This document shows, piece by piece, positions 27,341 through 36,116 of a stretch of DNA of 64,000 nucleotides (within the stretch, counting starts at the first letter, position 1; each line of letters opens with the position of its first letter). This stretch comes from Xanthobacter autotrophicus Py2. GTDB taxonomy: Bacteria > Pseudomonadota > Alphaproteobacteria > Rhizobiales > Xanthobacteraceae. The notes below the pieces were generated by a model that had not been told where the DNA came from, did no database searches, and saw nothing but the letters and a program-made list of their open reading frames with translations. The position numbers and the translations under genes are program-made. The stretch is taken from contig CP000781.1 in assembly GCA_000017645.1 (NCBI GenBank), positions 2,012,001-2,076,000 of the forward strand. The letters run 5' to 3'.

Positions 27341-28480
27341 TTGCGCAGATCCGGCAGCGACCGCGACCGTCCCCTCGAACGTTCCTCGGAACGCCCCTCC
27401 GAACGCCCGTTGCCGCCCTCCGGCCCGGCCCGCGCGGCGGTGACGGCGCCGTGGGCGAGCCTCGATGACGAAGGCCCCGCCCATGTGGTGCTGGCCTTCG
27501 ACGACAACCGGCTCGCCACCCTGCTGTTCGGCCATTACGGGCGCAACCTGGCGGTGATAGAGCGCAAGCTCGGGGTGAAGGCCGATTCGCGCGGCAACCA
27601 CGTGACGCTGGAAGGCGCGCGCGATGCCTGCGAGCAGGCCCGCGCCGTGCTGGAGCACCTCTACGAGGCCCTGCGCAAGGGCCGCGACATCGGCCAGGGT
27701 GACGTGGACGGGGCCATCCGCGAGGTCACCTCGCAGGGCTCCCTGTTCGATTTCGATCCGGCCGAGAACCGCCAGTCGTTCGACGAGATCCAGCTGCGCC
27801 GCCGCCCGGTGCGGGCGCGCACCGCTGCCCAGGACGCCTATATCCGGGCGCTGAAGCGGCACACCCTGGTGTTCGGCTCGGGCCCCGCAGGCACCGGCAA
27901 GACCTGGCTCGCGGTGGCCTATGCGGTGCACCTGCTGGAGCGGCGCATGGTGGACCGCATCATCCTGTCGCGGCCGGCGGTGGAGGCGGGCGAACGGCTC
28001 GGCTTCCTGCCGGGCGACATGAAGGACAAGGTGGACCCCTACCTGCGCCCCATTTACGACGCCCTCTATGACCTCATGGACCGGCCCTTCGTGGAGCGGG
28101 CGCTGCAATCGGGCGAGATCGAGATCGCCCCGCTGGCCTTCATGCGCGGGCGCACCCTCTCCAACGCCGCGGTGATCCTGGACGAGGCGCAGAACGCCAC
28201 CTCCATGCAGATGAAGATGTTCCTTACCCGCCTGGGCGAGAACTCGCACATGATCGTCACCGGCGACGCCAGCCAGACCGACCTGCCCCAGGGCCAGATT
28301 TCCGGCCTCGCCGAGGCGGTTCGGCTGCTGGAAGGCATCGAGGGGGTGGGCGTGTGCGTCTTCAAGGCCGAGGACGTGGTGCGCCACGAGATGGTCGGGC
28401 GCATCGTCGCGGCCTACGAGAAGCTCGACGCGGCCAAGCTCGAGGCCGCGTCCGCCCGCCTCGGCAAGGCCGGAGCCTGA
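27341..28480 (+). CDS. PhoH-like ATPase (YbeZ type)
   Basis: This 379-residue protein has the PhoH P-loop ATPase domain with Walker A GPAGTGKTWLAVAYAV and Walker B VILDEAQNAT, plus ERLGFLPGDMKDKVDPYLRPIYD and VTGDASQTDLPQGQ. A short N-terminal tail repeats SERP units and is strongly basic. I chose TTG 27341 because GGAGG in the last codons of miaB lies 7 nt upstream; a TTG at 27335 is too close to it. YbeZ works with YbeY, encoded next, in rRNA maturation and ribosome quality control. Confidence 0.9.
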   Translation: MRRSGSDRDRPLERSSERPSERPLPPSGPARAAVTAPWASLDDEGPAHVVLAFDDNRLATLLFGHYGRNLAVIERKLGVKADSRGNHVTLEGARDACEQARAVLEHLYEALRKGRDIGQGDVDGAIREVTSQGSLFDFDPAENRQSFDEIQLRRRPVRARTAAQDAYIRALKRHTLVFGSGPAGTGKTWLAVAYAVHLLERRMVDRIILSRPAVEAGERLGFLPGDMKDKVDPYLRPIYDALYDLMDRPFVERALQSGEIEIAPLAFMRGRTLSNAAVILDEAQNATSMQMKMFLTRLGENSHMIVTGDASQTDLPQGQISGLAEAVRLLEGIEGVGVCVFKAEDVVRHEMVGRIVAAYEKLDAAKLEAASARLGKAGA

Positions 28481-28484
28481 TCTG

Positions 28485-29015
28485 ATGGCCGCCCTGAAGC
28501 TAGTCGCCACGAGCGCCCCTCCCGAGGAGGACCCCGTCGCCATCGACGTGCTGGTGGAGGCGGACGGCTGGTCCGCCCTGCCCGACGCCGAGGTGATCTG
28601 CGTGCGGGCTGCGCAAGCGGCGCTCGCGGCCTGCGGCGACGAGGTGCCGGAGCCCTGCGAGGTCGCCATCACCCTCACCGACGACGCCCGCATCCGCGTG
28701 CTGAACCGGGAGTGGCGCGGCAAGGACAAGGCCACCAACGTGCTGTCCTTCCCCCAGCCGGACCTCCCCGACGACGTGGACGCGCCCCAGCCGCTGGGCG
28801 ACATCATCGTCGCGCTGGAAACCCTCACCGGCGAAGCCCGGGCAGAAGACAAGACGGCGGGGCACCACCTCGCCCATCTGGTTGTGCACGGCACCCTGCA
28901 TCTTCTGGGCTACGACCACATAGACGACACCGAAGCAGAGGAAATGGAGGCGCTGGAACGGCGGATCCTTGCGGGGCTCGGGATCGACGATCCCTATGCC
29001 CTGCCCCAGGACTGA
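28485..29015 (+). CDS. ybeY: Endoribonuclease YbeY
   Basis: This 176-residue metallo-endoribonuclease takes part in 16S rRNA 3' maturation and quality control of 70S ribosomes. The zinc-binding HGTLHLLGYDH motif is near residue 135, preceded by NREWRGKDKATNVLSFPQP. The start is 4 bp after the PhoH-like gene, its usual functional partner. It is followed by corC after 23 bp. Confidence 0.95.
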   Translation: MAALKLVATSAPPEEDPVAIDVLVEADGWSALPDAEVICVRAAQAALAACGDEVPEPCEVAITLTDDARIRVLNREWRGKDKATNVLSFPQPDLPDDVDAPQPLGDIIVALETLTGEARAEDKTAGHHLAHLVVHGTLHLLGYDHIDDTEAEEMEALERRILAGLGIDDPYALPQD

Positions 29016-29038
29016 CGTTCCAAGGCGAAGATCAGGCC

Positions 29039-30013
29039 ATGTCCAACATCGACCAGCCAACGACCGAGACCAGCGCGGAACCGCAAAGTTTTCTCGATCG
29101 ATTGCGTGCCCTCCTCGGCACGTTCCGCCCGCACGGCTCGCTCCGCACTGACCTCGTGGAGGTGCTGGACGCGGCGGAAGCACCCGAGGAGGAAGGGGAA
29201 TTCACCCCGTCCGAGCGCAAGATGCTGCGCAACATCCTCCACCTCAAGGAGGTGGGCATCGGCGACATCATGGTGCCCCGCGCCGAGATCGTCGCCGTGC
29301 GCAAGGATGTTTCGCTGGGCGAGTTGCTGAAGCTGTTCGTCGGCGTCGGCCATTCGCGCCTCGTGGTCTATGACGACACGCTGGACGACCCCGTGGGCAT
29401 GGTCCACATTCGCGACCTCATCGCTTTCCTCGCCGGCGACCTGACCAGCCAGCCGGGCAACAAGCTCGACCTTGGCGCGGTCAATCTCGACGGTTCGCTG
29501 GAGGACGCCGGGCTCATCCGCCGCATCCTCTATGTGCCGCCCTCCATGCCGGCGGTGGACCTGCTGGTCGCCATGCAGGCGGCGCGCACCCATCTCGCCC
29601 TCGTCATCGACGAATATGGCGGCACCGACGGCCTCGTTTCCATCGAGGACGTGGTGGAGGAGATCGTCGGCGAGATCGAGGACGAGCACGACGAGGCGGC
29701 CGAGACCCTACTCATCCGCCAGCCGGACGGCAGCTTCCTCGCCGATGCGCGCACGCCGCTGGAAGCCGCCGTCGAGGTGCTCGGCCCCACATTTGCGTCC
29801 GAGGAGGCCATGGAAGAGGTGGACAGCCTGGGCGGCCTCCTGGTCATGGTGGCCTCGCGGGTGCCCAAGCAGGGGGAGGTGATCGCCCTGCCCGGCGGCT
29901 TCGAGGCGGAGGTGCTGGAGGCGGACCCGCGCCGGGTGAAGAAGCTGCGCGTCATTCCCCCGCGGGAAGACGCGCCGGTGCCCGCCACCGAATCCAGCAC
30001 ATCCGACCTGTAG
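29039..30013 (+). CDS. corC: CorC/HlyC-family CBS-domain transporter-associated protein
   Basis: This 324-residue protein has a hydrophilic N-terminus, a CBS pair (DIMVPRAEIVAVRKDVSLGELLKLF; GMVHIRDLIAFLAGDL; AARTHLALVIDEYGGTDGLVSIEDVVEEIVGEI) and a C-terminal CorC_HlyC domain (EVDSLGGLLVMVASRVPKQGEV). It lacks the membrane DUF21 domain, so it is the soluble CorC form, linked to magnesium/cobalt efflux or to supporting Lnt. Its position between ybeY and lnt is the standard one. Confidence 0.9.
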   Translation: MSNIDQPTTETSAEPQSFLDRLRALLGTFRPHGSLRTDLVEVLDAAEAPEEEGEFTPSERKMLRNILHLKEVGIGDIMVPRAEIVAVRKDVSLGELLKLFVGVGHSRLVVYDDTLDDPVGMVHIRDLIAFLAGDLTSQPGNKLDLGAVNLDGSLEDAGLIRRILYVPPSMPAVDLLVAMQAARTHLALVIDEYGGTDGLVSIEDVVEEIVGEIEDEHDEAAETLLIRQPDGSFLADARTPLEAAVEVLGPTFASEEAMEEVDSLGGLLVMVASRVPKQGEVIALPGGFEAEVLEADPRRVKKLRVIPPREDAPVPATESSTSDL

Positions 30014-30022
30014 CGCCCCCGC

Positions 30023-31645
30023 GTGCTCCCACCCTCCTCCCCGACCGCGCGGCTGCGCGGGCGCCTGCTGGCGCTGCGCTTCCTCTCCGGCTGGCGCCGG
30101 CGCGGCGTCGCCTTCGTTGCCGGCGCCATCGGCGCCCTGGCCATGCCGCCGTTCGGCCTGTGGCCGGTTCTGGTGCTGAGCTTCGGCGTGCTGGTTCTGC
30201 TGATCGACGGTTGCAGGGGTGGGCTGAAACGCCGCCTGTGGAGCGCGGCGGGCGTCGGCTGGTGGTTCGGCTTCGGCTATTTCCTCGCCTCCCTGTGGTG
30301 GATCGGCGACGCCTTCCTGGTGGAGGCGGACGTGTTCGGCTGGCTGCTGCCCTTCGCGGTGCTGGCCATGCCCACGGGGCTCGCCCTGTTCCCTGCGATC
30401 GGCGCGGTGTTGGCGCGCCTCCTGTGGTCGAAGGGCGGCTTGCGCCTGTTCGCCCTCGCCTTCGGCCTCACCGTGTCGGAATGGCTGCGCGGCCATGTGC
30501 TGACCGGCTTTCCCTGGAACACCTTCGGCTATGCCTTCGCGCAGTCCGACCTGCTGATGCAGAGCGCCGCGCTGGTGGGCATCTGGGGCCTCACCTTCTT
30601 CGCCGTGCTGCTGCTGTCGAGCCCGGTGCTGCTCCTGGTGCCGGACCGGCGCAACCTGGCCGCCGTCGCCTGTGCGGCACTGCTGCTGGCCGGCGCGGCG
30701 GGCTGGGGCGGCTGGCGGCTGGCGGCAACGCCGCTTGAGGTGGTTCCGGGCGTCCACCTGCGGGTGATGCAGCCCAACCTGCCGCAGGACAAGAAATTCG
30801 CCTATGACCGCCGGCGCGAGATCCTCGCCGACTATCTCGCCCTGAGCGCTCGCCCGAGCCCCACCTACCCGGCGGGCCTCCCCGACGTGACGCTGCTCAT
30901 CTGGCCCGAATCAGCCTTCCCCTTCATCTACGAGCGCGAGCCCTGGGCGGCGGAGGACATCGCCGCCACCCTGCCGCCCAACGTGACGCTGGTGACCGGA
31001 GCGGTGCGCATCGACCTGCCCCCGCCGGGCCAGCATTCGCCGTTCTTCAATGCGATCCGCGTCATCGACGCGAAGGGCCACGTGCTGCGCAATACCGACA
31101 AGGTGCACCTCGTGCCGTTCGGGGAATACTTGCCGTTCCAGTCATTCCTCGAGTCTATCGGCATCGAGCAATTGACGCGGGTGAGGGGCGGCTTCGCATC
31201 CGGCAGCGCGTTCAGCGGGCTCGAAGTGCCCGGCGCCGGCCTTGCCGCACCGCTGGTATGTTATGAAGTTATCTTTTCTGGAAAGGTAATTCCGGGTGGA
31301 CCCCGCCCCACCTGGCTCCTCAACCTCACCAATGACGCCTGGTTCGGAACCACACCCGGGCCCTATCAGCACTTTGTGCAGGCTCGCTTGCGCGCCATCG
31401 AGGAAGGCCTTCCCCTGGTGCGTGCAGCCAATACGGGCATTTCGGCGATCATTGATCCTATGGGTCGTATTGTCGCAGGATCGCGCCTCGGCGAATCGAG
31501 CCTCGTCGATGGTCCCTTGCCGAAGCCGCTTGAAACGGTTCCGCTTGCGGCGCGTTTCAACCTTGCACTGCTTGCCGGCTTGCTGATGGGTTCAATGCTA
31601 CTTGCGATAGCGCCTTCAAGCCGCTGGATTACACGCAAAGGTTGA
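30023..31645 (+). CDS. lnt: Apolipoprotein N-acyltransferase
   Basis: This 540-residue inner-membrane enzyme adds the third acyl chain to lipoproteins. About six N-terminal membrane helices precede a nitrilase domain carrying the catalytic triad: Glu in IWPESAFPF, Lys in NTDKVHLVPFGEY and Cys in PLVCYEVIFSG, followed by NLTNDAWFG. The start is a GTG 10 bp after corC without a clear ribosome site. In Sinorhizobium the homologue was described as actA, needed for acid tolerance, with phrR downstream as here. The last 500 bp are noticeably AT-richer than the first 1,100. Confidence 0.93.
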   Translation: MLPPSSPTARLRGRLLALRFLSGWRRRGVAFVAGAIGALAMPPFGLWPVLVLSFGVLVLLIDGCRGGLKRRLWSAAGVGWWFGFGYFLASLWWIGDAFLVEADVFGWLLPFAVLAMPTGLALFPAIGAVLARLLWSKGGLRLFALAFGLTVSEWLRGHVLTGFPWNTFGYAFAQSDLLMQSAALVGIWGLTFFAVLLLSSPVLLLVPDRRNLAAVACAALLLAGAAGWGGWRLAATPLEVVPGVHLRVMQPNLPQDKKFAYDRRREILADYLALSARPSPTYPAGLPDVTLLIWPESAFPFIYEREPWAAEDIAATLPPNVTLVTGAVRIDLPPPGQHSPFFNAIRVIDAKGHVLRNTDKVHLVPFGEYLPFQSFLESIGIEQLTRVRGGFASGSAFSGLEVPGAGLAAPLVCYEVIFSGKVIPGGPRPTWLLNLTNDAWFGTTPGPYQHFVQARLRAIEEGLPLVRAANTGISAIIDPMGRIVAGSRLGESSLVDGPLPKPLETVPLAARFNLALLAGLLMGSMLLAIAPSSRWITRKG

Positions 31646-31744
31646 TCGACGCTCGTAGATTGTATGCCTATGTTCGCCGGCAATCAGGGCAGCCTTCGCA
31701 CCGCGAAGTAATGATTAATCTTTTCCGACATAGCCGGAGAGACC

Positions 31745-32158
31745 ATGGCCAAGAAGGCGCCGAACCCTATTGACAAGCACGTCGGCTCGCGCGTCCGCAT
31801 GCGGCGGATGATGGTCAGCATGAGCCAAGAGAAGCTCGGCGAGCATCTCGGGATTACCTTTCAACAAATCCAAAAATATGAAAAGGGCACAAATCGCATA
31901 GGAGCGAGCCGGCTCCAGCAGATCTCGACCGTGCTCGGCGTACCGGTGGCGTTCTTCTTCGAAGGCGCTCCGACGGTCGGGCCCGAGGGAGAGGGCTTCT
32001 CCGAAGACCAGTCGCCCGCCTACGTCTCCGACTTCCTCGCGACCTCGGACGGGCTGACGCTCACCCGCAACTTCATGCGTATCACCGACCCGAAGGTTCG
32101 CCGTCGGATCGTGGAACTGGTTATCGCCATCGCCGGAGAAGCTGAGACGCCGACCTGA
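31745..32158 (+). CDS. phrR: XRE-family regulator PhrR/PraR
   Basis: This 137-residue protein has an N-terminal helix-turn-helix of the Cro/XRE type (GSRVRMRRMMVSMSQEKLGEHLGITFQQIQKYEKG) spanning residues 13-70. An acidic linker and a C-terminal helix (DPKVRRRIVELVIAIAG) follow. The opening PNPIDKHVGSRVRMRR and the KYEKGTNRIGASRLQ stretch match the rhizobial PhrR/PraR group, which regulates acid response, attachment or quorum-linked genes. Location between lnt and metK is also conserved. Target genes here are unknown. Confidence 0.85.
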   Translation: MAKKAPNPIDKHVGSRVRMRRMMVSMSQEKLGEHLGITFQQIQKYEKGTNRIGASRLQQISTVLGVPVAFFFEGAPTVGPEGEGFSEDQSPAYVSDFLATSDGLTLTRNFMRITDPKVRRRIVELVIAIAGEAETPT

Positions 32159-32160
32159 CC

Positions 32161-32178
32161 CGTTCGTTTTGACGAACG
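32161..32178 (+). terminator. Hairpin immediately after phrR
   Basis: A perfect 7-bp stem (CGTTCGT, loop TTTG, ACGAACG) begins 2 bp after the phrR stop codon and is followed by ATTTC. It may terminate phrR transcription or form the first element of the metK leader. It has no real T run. Confidence 0.4.
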
Positions 32179-32189
32179 ATTTCGCGCTA

Positions 32190-32261
32190 CCGACCTTGAC
32201 CGCTCGCTGCCGCGTTGCCACAAGAAGAGACCGCAACGCGGCGCGGGCGCAAGAGGGTCGG
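32190..32261 (+). promoter_or_regulatory. Candidate structured RNA leader of metK
   Basis: An outer stem, CCGACC (32190-32195) with GGTCGG (32256-32261), encloses a strong 10-bp inner stem-loop (GCCGCGTTGC at 32209-32218 with GCAACGCGGC at 32233-32242, 14-nt purine-rich loop). The element ends 17 nt before the metK ATG, so it could cover or expose the ribosome site. SAM-sensing leaders are common on metK genes, but I cannot match this one to a named riboswitch class. Confidence 0.4.
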
Positions 32262-32278
32262 AGAAGAGGGTCGAAGAC

Positions 32279-33472
32279 ATGGCGCGTCAGTCCTATCTGT
32301 TCACCAGTGAGTCGGTTTCCGAAGGCCACCCTGACAAGGTCTGCGACCGCATTTCCGACGAAGTGGTGGATACCTTTTTCCGAACGGCCGAAGTCGAGGG
32401 CTGGGACCCCAGCCAGATCCGTGTGGCGTGCGAGACGCTCGCCACCACCAACAAGGTGGTGATCGCCGGCGAGACCCGCGGCCCCTCTTCCATCACCCGC
32501 GACCTGCTGTCCCATGCTGCCCGCCTTGCCATCAAGTCGATTGGCTATGAACAGCAGGGCTTCCACTGGGAAACGGCGGACATCGATGTCCTGCTGCATG
32601 CCCAGTCGGCCGACATTGCCCAGGGCGTCGACATCGCCGGCAACAAGGACGAAGGCGCCGGCGACCAGGGCATCATGTTCGGCTATGCCGTGCGCGAAAC
32701 GCCGGAGCTGATGCCTGCCCCGATCTACTACGCGCACAAGATCCTCAAGACCCTGGCCGAAGCCCGCCATTCCGGCGAGACTCACGCCCTCGGCCCCGAC
32801 GCCAAGAGCCAGGTCACCGTTCGCTACGAGGGCGGCAAGCCGGTTGGCGTCACCCAGATCGTGCTGTCCACCCAGCACCTGGATGAGAACCTGTCGTCCC
32901 ACGACGTGAAGTCCATCGTTGAGCCCTATATCAGCGCCACGCTGCCCGAGGGCTGGATCTCCAAGGACACGGTCTGGCACGTCAATCCCACCGGCAAGTT
33001 CGTGATCGGCGGGCCGGACGGCGACTGCGGCCTTACCGGGCGCAAGATCATCGTGGACACCTACGGCGGCGCGGCTCCCCACGGCGGTGGCGCCTTCTCC
33101 GGCAAGGATCCCACCAAGGTCGACCGCTCCGCGGCCTATGCCGCGCGCTACCTCGCCAAGAACGTGGTTGCGGCTGGCCTCGCGGACCGCGCCACCATCC
33201 AGCTGGCCTATGCCATCGGCGTGTCCGACCCGCTGGCGGTCTATGTGGACCTGCACGGCACCGGCAACGTGGACGAGGCCAAGCTCGAGACCGTGCTGCG
33301 GGAAGTGATGAACCTGCGTCCCCGCGGCATTCGCGAGCATCTGGGCCTGACCAAGCCCATCTATGCCCGCACCGCCGCCTATGGTCATTTCGGCCGCGCG
33401 CCGGAAGCGGATGGCGGCTTCTCCTGGGAGAAGACCGACCTCGTGGACGCCCTCAAGTCGGCGGTCGCCTGA
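32279..33472 (+). CDS. metK: S-adenosylmethionine synthetase
   Basis: This 397-residue enzyme makes SAM from methionine and ATP. Signatures are present: [20 protein letters not shown] at the N-terminus, [12 protein letters not shown] in the middle and [29 protein letters not shown] with the phosphate loop. The product feeds the SAM-dependent enzymes encoded nearby (MiaB, TrmB, PqqE, RsmG). It follows phrR with a 120-bp leader that seems to be structured. Confidence 0.97.
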   Translation: MARQSYLFTSESVSEGHPDKVCDRISDEVVDTFFRTAEVEGWDPSQIRVACETLATTNKVVIAGETRGPSSITRDLLSHAARLAIKSIGYEQQGFHWETADIDVLLHAQSADIAQGVDIAGNKDEGAGDQGIMFGYAVRETPELMPAPIYYAHKILKTLAEARHSGETHALGPDAKSQVTVRYEGGKPVGVTQIVLSTQHLDENLSSHDVKSIVEPYISATLPEGWISKDTVWHVNPTGKFVIGGPDGDCGLTGRKIIVDTYGGAAPHGGGAFSGKDPTKVDRSAAYAARYLAKNVVAAGLADRATIQLAYAIGVSDPLAVYVDLHGTGNVDEAKLETVLREVMNLRPRGIREHLGLTKPIYARTAAYGHFGRAPEADGGFSWEKTDLVDALKSAVA

Positions 33473-33491
33473 CGCCAGACCACGCGGTCGC

Positions 33492-33511
33492 CCGCCCGGA
33501 CCTCCGGGCGG
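33492..33511 (+). terminator. GC-rich hairpin after metK
   Basis: A perfect 8-bp stem (CCGCCCGG, loop ACCT, CCGGGCGG) begins 19 bp after the metK stop. It lacks a T tract. It may partly terminate or stabilise the metK transcript before trmB. Confidence 0.4.
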
Positions 33512-33586
33512 CGCGCTGGATGGAACTGCGCTGTGATGGAGCGAAGGGGTCCCGGATGCCACCGCATCGCCGGGATCCGTCATGAC

Positions 33587-34282
33587 ATGCAGGACATGAC
33601 CGAAGAAACGGAACGTCACGGCGCCTTCTATGGCCGGCGCATCGGCAAGTCGCTGCGTGGCGCCCAGCAGGACGCCATGGTGCGCCTCCTGCCCATCTGG
33701 CGCTTCGCCGCCGAGGACGCACGCACCCCGGCCTCCCTGTTCCCGCACGACATCAGTGGTCTGTGGCTGGAGATCGGCTTCGGCGGCGGGGAGCATCTCA
33801 TCTCCCATGCCACGCGCCGGCCCGATATGGGCTTCATCGGCGCCGAGCCGTTCGTGAACGGCATGGCGCGCATGCTGGTGGACTTGGAGAAGGCCGGGCT
33901 TTCCAACATCCGCCTGTTCGGCGAGGACGCGGCATTGCTGCTGGATCGCCTGCCGGAGGCGAGCCTCGACGGCGCCGACCTGTTTTATCCCGACCCCTGG
34001 CCCAAGCGCCGCCACTGGAAGCGCCGGTTCGTCCGGCCGGACAATCTGGACCGCCTCGCCCGCGCCATCCGCCCGGGCGGCGTGTTCCGCTTCGCATCCG
34101 ACGTGCCGCACTATGTGGGCTGGACCCTGGCCGAAATGCACGCCCACGGTGCCTTCCGCTGGACCGCCGAGCGGGCCGACGACTGGCGCCAGCCCTATCC
34201 GCACTGGCCCGGCACCCGCTACGAGGCGAAGGCCCTGGAGGAAGGGCGCAGCCCGACCTACCTGACCTTCGAGCGGATCTGA
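33587..34282 (+). CDS. trmB: tRNA (guanine-N7-)-methyltransferase TrmB
   Basis: This 231-residue SAM-dependent enzyme methylates G46 of tRNAs. It contains the SAM-binding LWLEIGFGGGEHL, IGAEPFVNGMARML, and the catalytic/tRNA-binding DLFYPDPWPKRRHWKRRFV. Start choice is uncertain: ATG 33587 or 33596 place it just before ERHGAFYGRR, while ATG 33536 and GTG 33533 add unconserved residues. It ends the miaB-trmB plus-strand block and converges on the epimerase gene with 29 bp between. Confidence 0.93.
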   Translation: MQDMTEETERHGAFYGRRIGKSLRGAQQDAMVRLLPIWRFAAEDARTPASLFPHDISGLWLEIGFGGGEHLISHATRRPDMGFIGAEPFVNGMARMLVDLEKAGLSNIRLFGEDAALLLDRLPEASLDGADLFYPDPWPKRRHWKRRFVRPDNLDRLARAIRPGGVFRFASDVPHYVGWTLAEMHAHGAFRWTAERADDWRQPYPHWPGTRYEAKALEEGRSPTYLTFERI

Positions 34283-34311
34283 TCCGGTCGCTTCAGGCCG
34301 CGCCAGACCCC

Positions 34312-35178
34312 TCAGGCGCCGGAATCGTAAAGCGCCTTAAGGCCCTCACGATAGGTGGGATAGGCGAGGCTCACCCCCAGTTCGGACTTGAGCCTATGGT
34401 TGGCCACCCGCTTGTTGGCAGCCCAGAAGGTCAGCGCCATGGGGCTCATGTCCCGTGCCGCCTCATCGAACGGGATGGCCGGCGGCACCGGCAGGCCGAG
34501 AAGCCCCGCTGCATAGGCGATGGGATCGCCGGGCGGCGCGGGCAGGTCGTCGGTGACATTCAGGATGCCGTCGAAGCGCCGGTCCACCACCGCGCGGATG
34601 GTGCGGGCGATGTCCGCCACATGGATGCGGTTGAACACCTGGCCCGGCTTGTCGATACGCCGCGCCTCGCCCGCCCTGAGCTGCTCCAGCGCATTGCGGC
34701 CGGGCCCGTAGATGCCCGCAAGGCGCAGCACAGAGACCGGAATGCCGCGCTTCTGCCCGAAGGCGAACCACTCGTGTTCCGCTGCAAGCCGCCGTTCCAG
34801 GCGCGGGCTGCCGGCGCGCGGGGGTGTGGCCTCATCCACCCAGTCGCCCCCATGGTCGCCATAGACGCCGAGGGTAGTGAGATAAACCACCTGGCGCAGT
34901 TGGCCGGCCTCCAGCACCGTGCCGGCGCAACGCAAAATCGGGTCGCCCCGCGCATCCGGAGGCGCTGACGCAATGATCAGGTCGGTGCCGGCGAGGGCAT
35001 CGGCCAGAACGGCGGACAGGCTTTCCCCATCGAACAGGACGGGCTCCACCCCGGCGGGCAGCACGGCAAGGCGCTCGGCCGTCCGGGCAGTGCCGACGAC
35101 ACGGGAAAAGGCCGCGGGCTCACCCGCCACCAGATGATGCACGCAATAGCCGAAGCCCAGAGCCGCAAGGGTCGTCAT
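34312..35178 (-). CDS. NAD(P)-dependent epimerase/dehydratase family protein (atypical SDR)
   Basis: This 288-residue protein has a Rossmann fold with the nucleotide loop near the start (ALGFGYCVHHLV). A STTGVYG-like strand follows (YLTTLGVYGDHGGDWVDE), then RLAGIYGPGRNALEQL and the substrate-side NRIHVADIARTI. The classical YxxxK catalytic pair is not clearly kept, as in YeeZ-like members. Function is unknown. Its start overlaps the plsC-like stop by 4 nt, so it is translated with the nfuA-plsC block. Confidence 0.8.
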   Translation of the reverse strand: MTTLAALGFGYCVHHLVAGEPAAFSRVVGTARTAERLAVLPAGVEPVLFDGESLSAVLADALAGTDLIIASAPPDARGDPILRCAGTVLEAGQLRQVVYLTTLGVYGDHGGDWVDEATPPRAGSPRLERRLAAEHEWFAFGQKRGIPVSVLRLAGIYGPGRNALEQLRAGEARRIDKPGQVFNRIHVADIARTIRAVVDRRFDGILNVTDDLPAPPGDPIAYAAGLLGLPVPPAIPFDEAARDMSPMALTFWAANKRVANHRLKSELGVSLAYPTYREGLKALYDSGA

Positions 35179-36116
35179 GAAACAGGGGACACCAGAACCG
35201 GAGCAACGTGAGATTCATCCTCGCCCGAGTCGGGCGGGCGGCCGGTGAGAGCTTCCACGCTCATGAGCCGCACCGCCTCCTCGCACTGGCGGGTGACGGT
35301 CTTGCGGTCGTGGGCCTCGTCGAGCCGCACCGGCTCGCCGAAGGAGACCTCCACGTCGATGGAGCCGTGGCACAGCACCTCCAGCAGGTGCGGCACCAGA
35401 TCCATGTCGCCATACCAGGCGGCGATGTGACGGTGAAGGCGCCCCATGGGCAGGCCCTGAAGACGCACATAGGACACCGCGAGGGGCTGCACCGTCACCT
35501 CGGCGCCATCAGCGATGGCTTCGCGCACCGCACCCACCAGCGCCGTGCGGAACGGCAGCACGCGGTTGCCGTCGCTGGAAGTACCCTCGGCGAACAGCAC
35601 CACCGGGTCGCCGTCCTGGAGGCGCTCGGCGATGGTGCGGTTGACTTCGCCGGTGGCGTGCCGGCGCTGCCGATCCACGAACACCGTGCGCTGGAACTTC
35701 GCCAGAAGTCCGATGAGCGGCCAGCGCCCCACCTCGCTCTTCGCCACGAAGACGAGGGGCGTAAGCGACCCGATCACCGGAATATCGATCCAGGAGCAAT
35801 GGTTGGCGAGGATGAGCAACGGCCGGTCGGCCGCCGGCGCCCCCTTCACCGTCACCCGCACTCCGATGAACTTGAGGAGGATGCGGTGGTAAAGCTGCGG
35901 GATGCTGCGGCGCGTGGGCAGGGAGAGCTTGAGCGACAGCCATTGCAGGGGAATGCCGACCGCCGTCACCACTGCCACCGGGACCAGCACAGCCGCCGCC
36001 CTCAGGCGATCGAGAAACCGCGAGACCGCCGGCTGCTCTGGCCCCAGGGGCTCAAGGCCGCCGAATTCAAGGGGCAGGCGCGTGGCCTCGCCCGCCGGCT
36101 CGCGGGCCGGCGTCAC
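35175..36116 (-). CDS. plsC: 1-acyl-sn-glycerol-3-phosphate acyltransferase (PlsC family)
   Basis: This 313-residue membrane-bound acyltransferase makes phosphatidic acid or a related acylated lipid. The catalytic NHCSWID (NHxxxxD) lies about residue 107, and the substrate-binding FAEGTSSDGN about residue 176. One hydrophobic helix (AAAVLVPVAVVTAVGIPLQW) precedes the domain. The start is GTG 36116, overlapping the fur stop as GTGA. In related genomes it lies between fur/mur and miaB; here miaB is on the other side and on the opposite strand. Confidence 0.9.
   Translation of the reverse strand: MTPAREPAGEATRLPLEFGGLEPLGPEQPAVSRFLDRLRAAAVLVPVAVVTAVGIPLQWLSLKLSLPTRRSIPQLYHRILLKFIGVRVTVKGAPAADRPLLILANHCSWIDIPVIGSLTPLVFVAKSEVGRWPLIGLLAKFQRTVFVDRQRRHATGEVNRTIAERLQDGDPVVLFAEGTSSDGNRVLPFRTALVGAVREAIADGAEVTVQPLAVSYVRLQGLPMGRLHRHIAAWYGDMDLVPHLLEVLCHGSIDVEVSFGEPVRLDEAHDRKTVTRQCEEAVRLMSVEALTGRPPDSGEDESHVAPVLVSPVS

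Noticed and set aside
32159..32278. SAM-II riboswitch call for the metK leader
   Set aside because: I could not find the conserved SAM-II pseudoknot sequence; only a generic structured leader is supported.
31715..34204. 829-codon minus-strand frame over phrR, metK and trmB
   Set aside because: Same shadow pattern; all three plus-strand genes are well supported.
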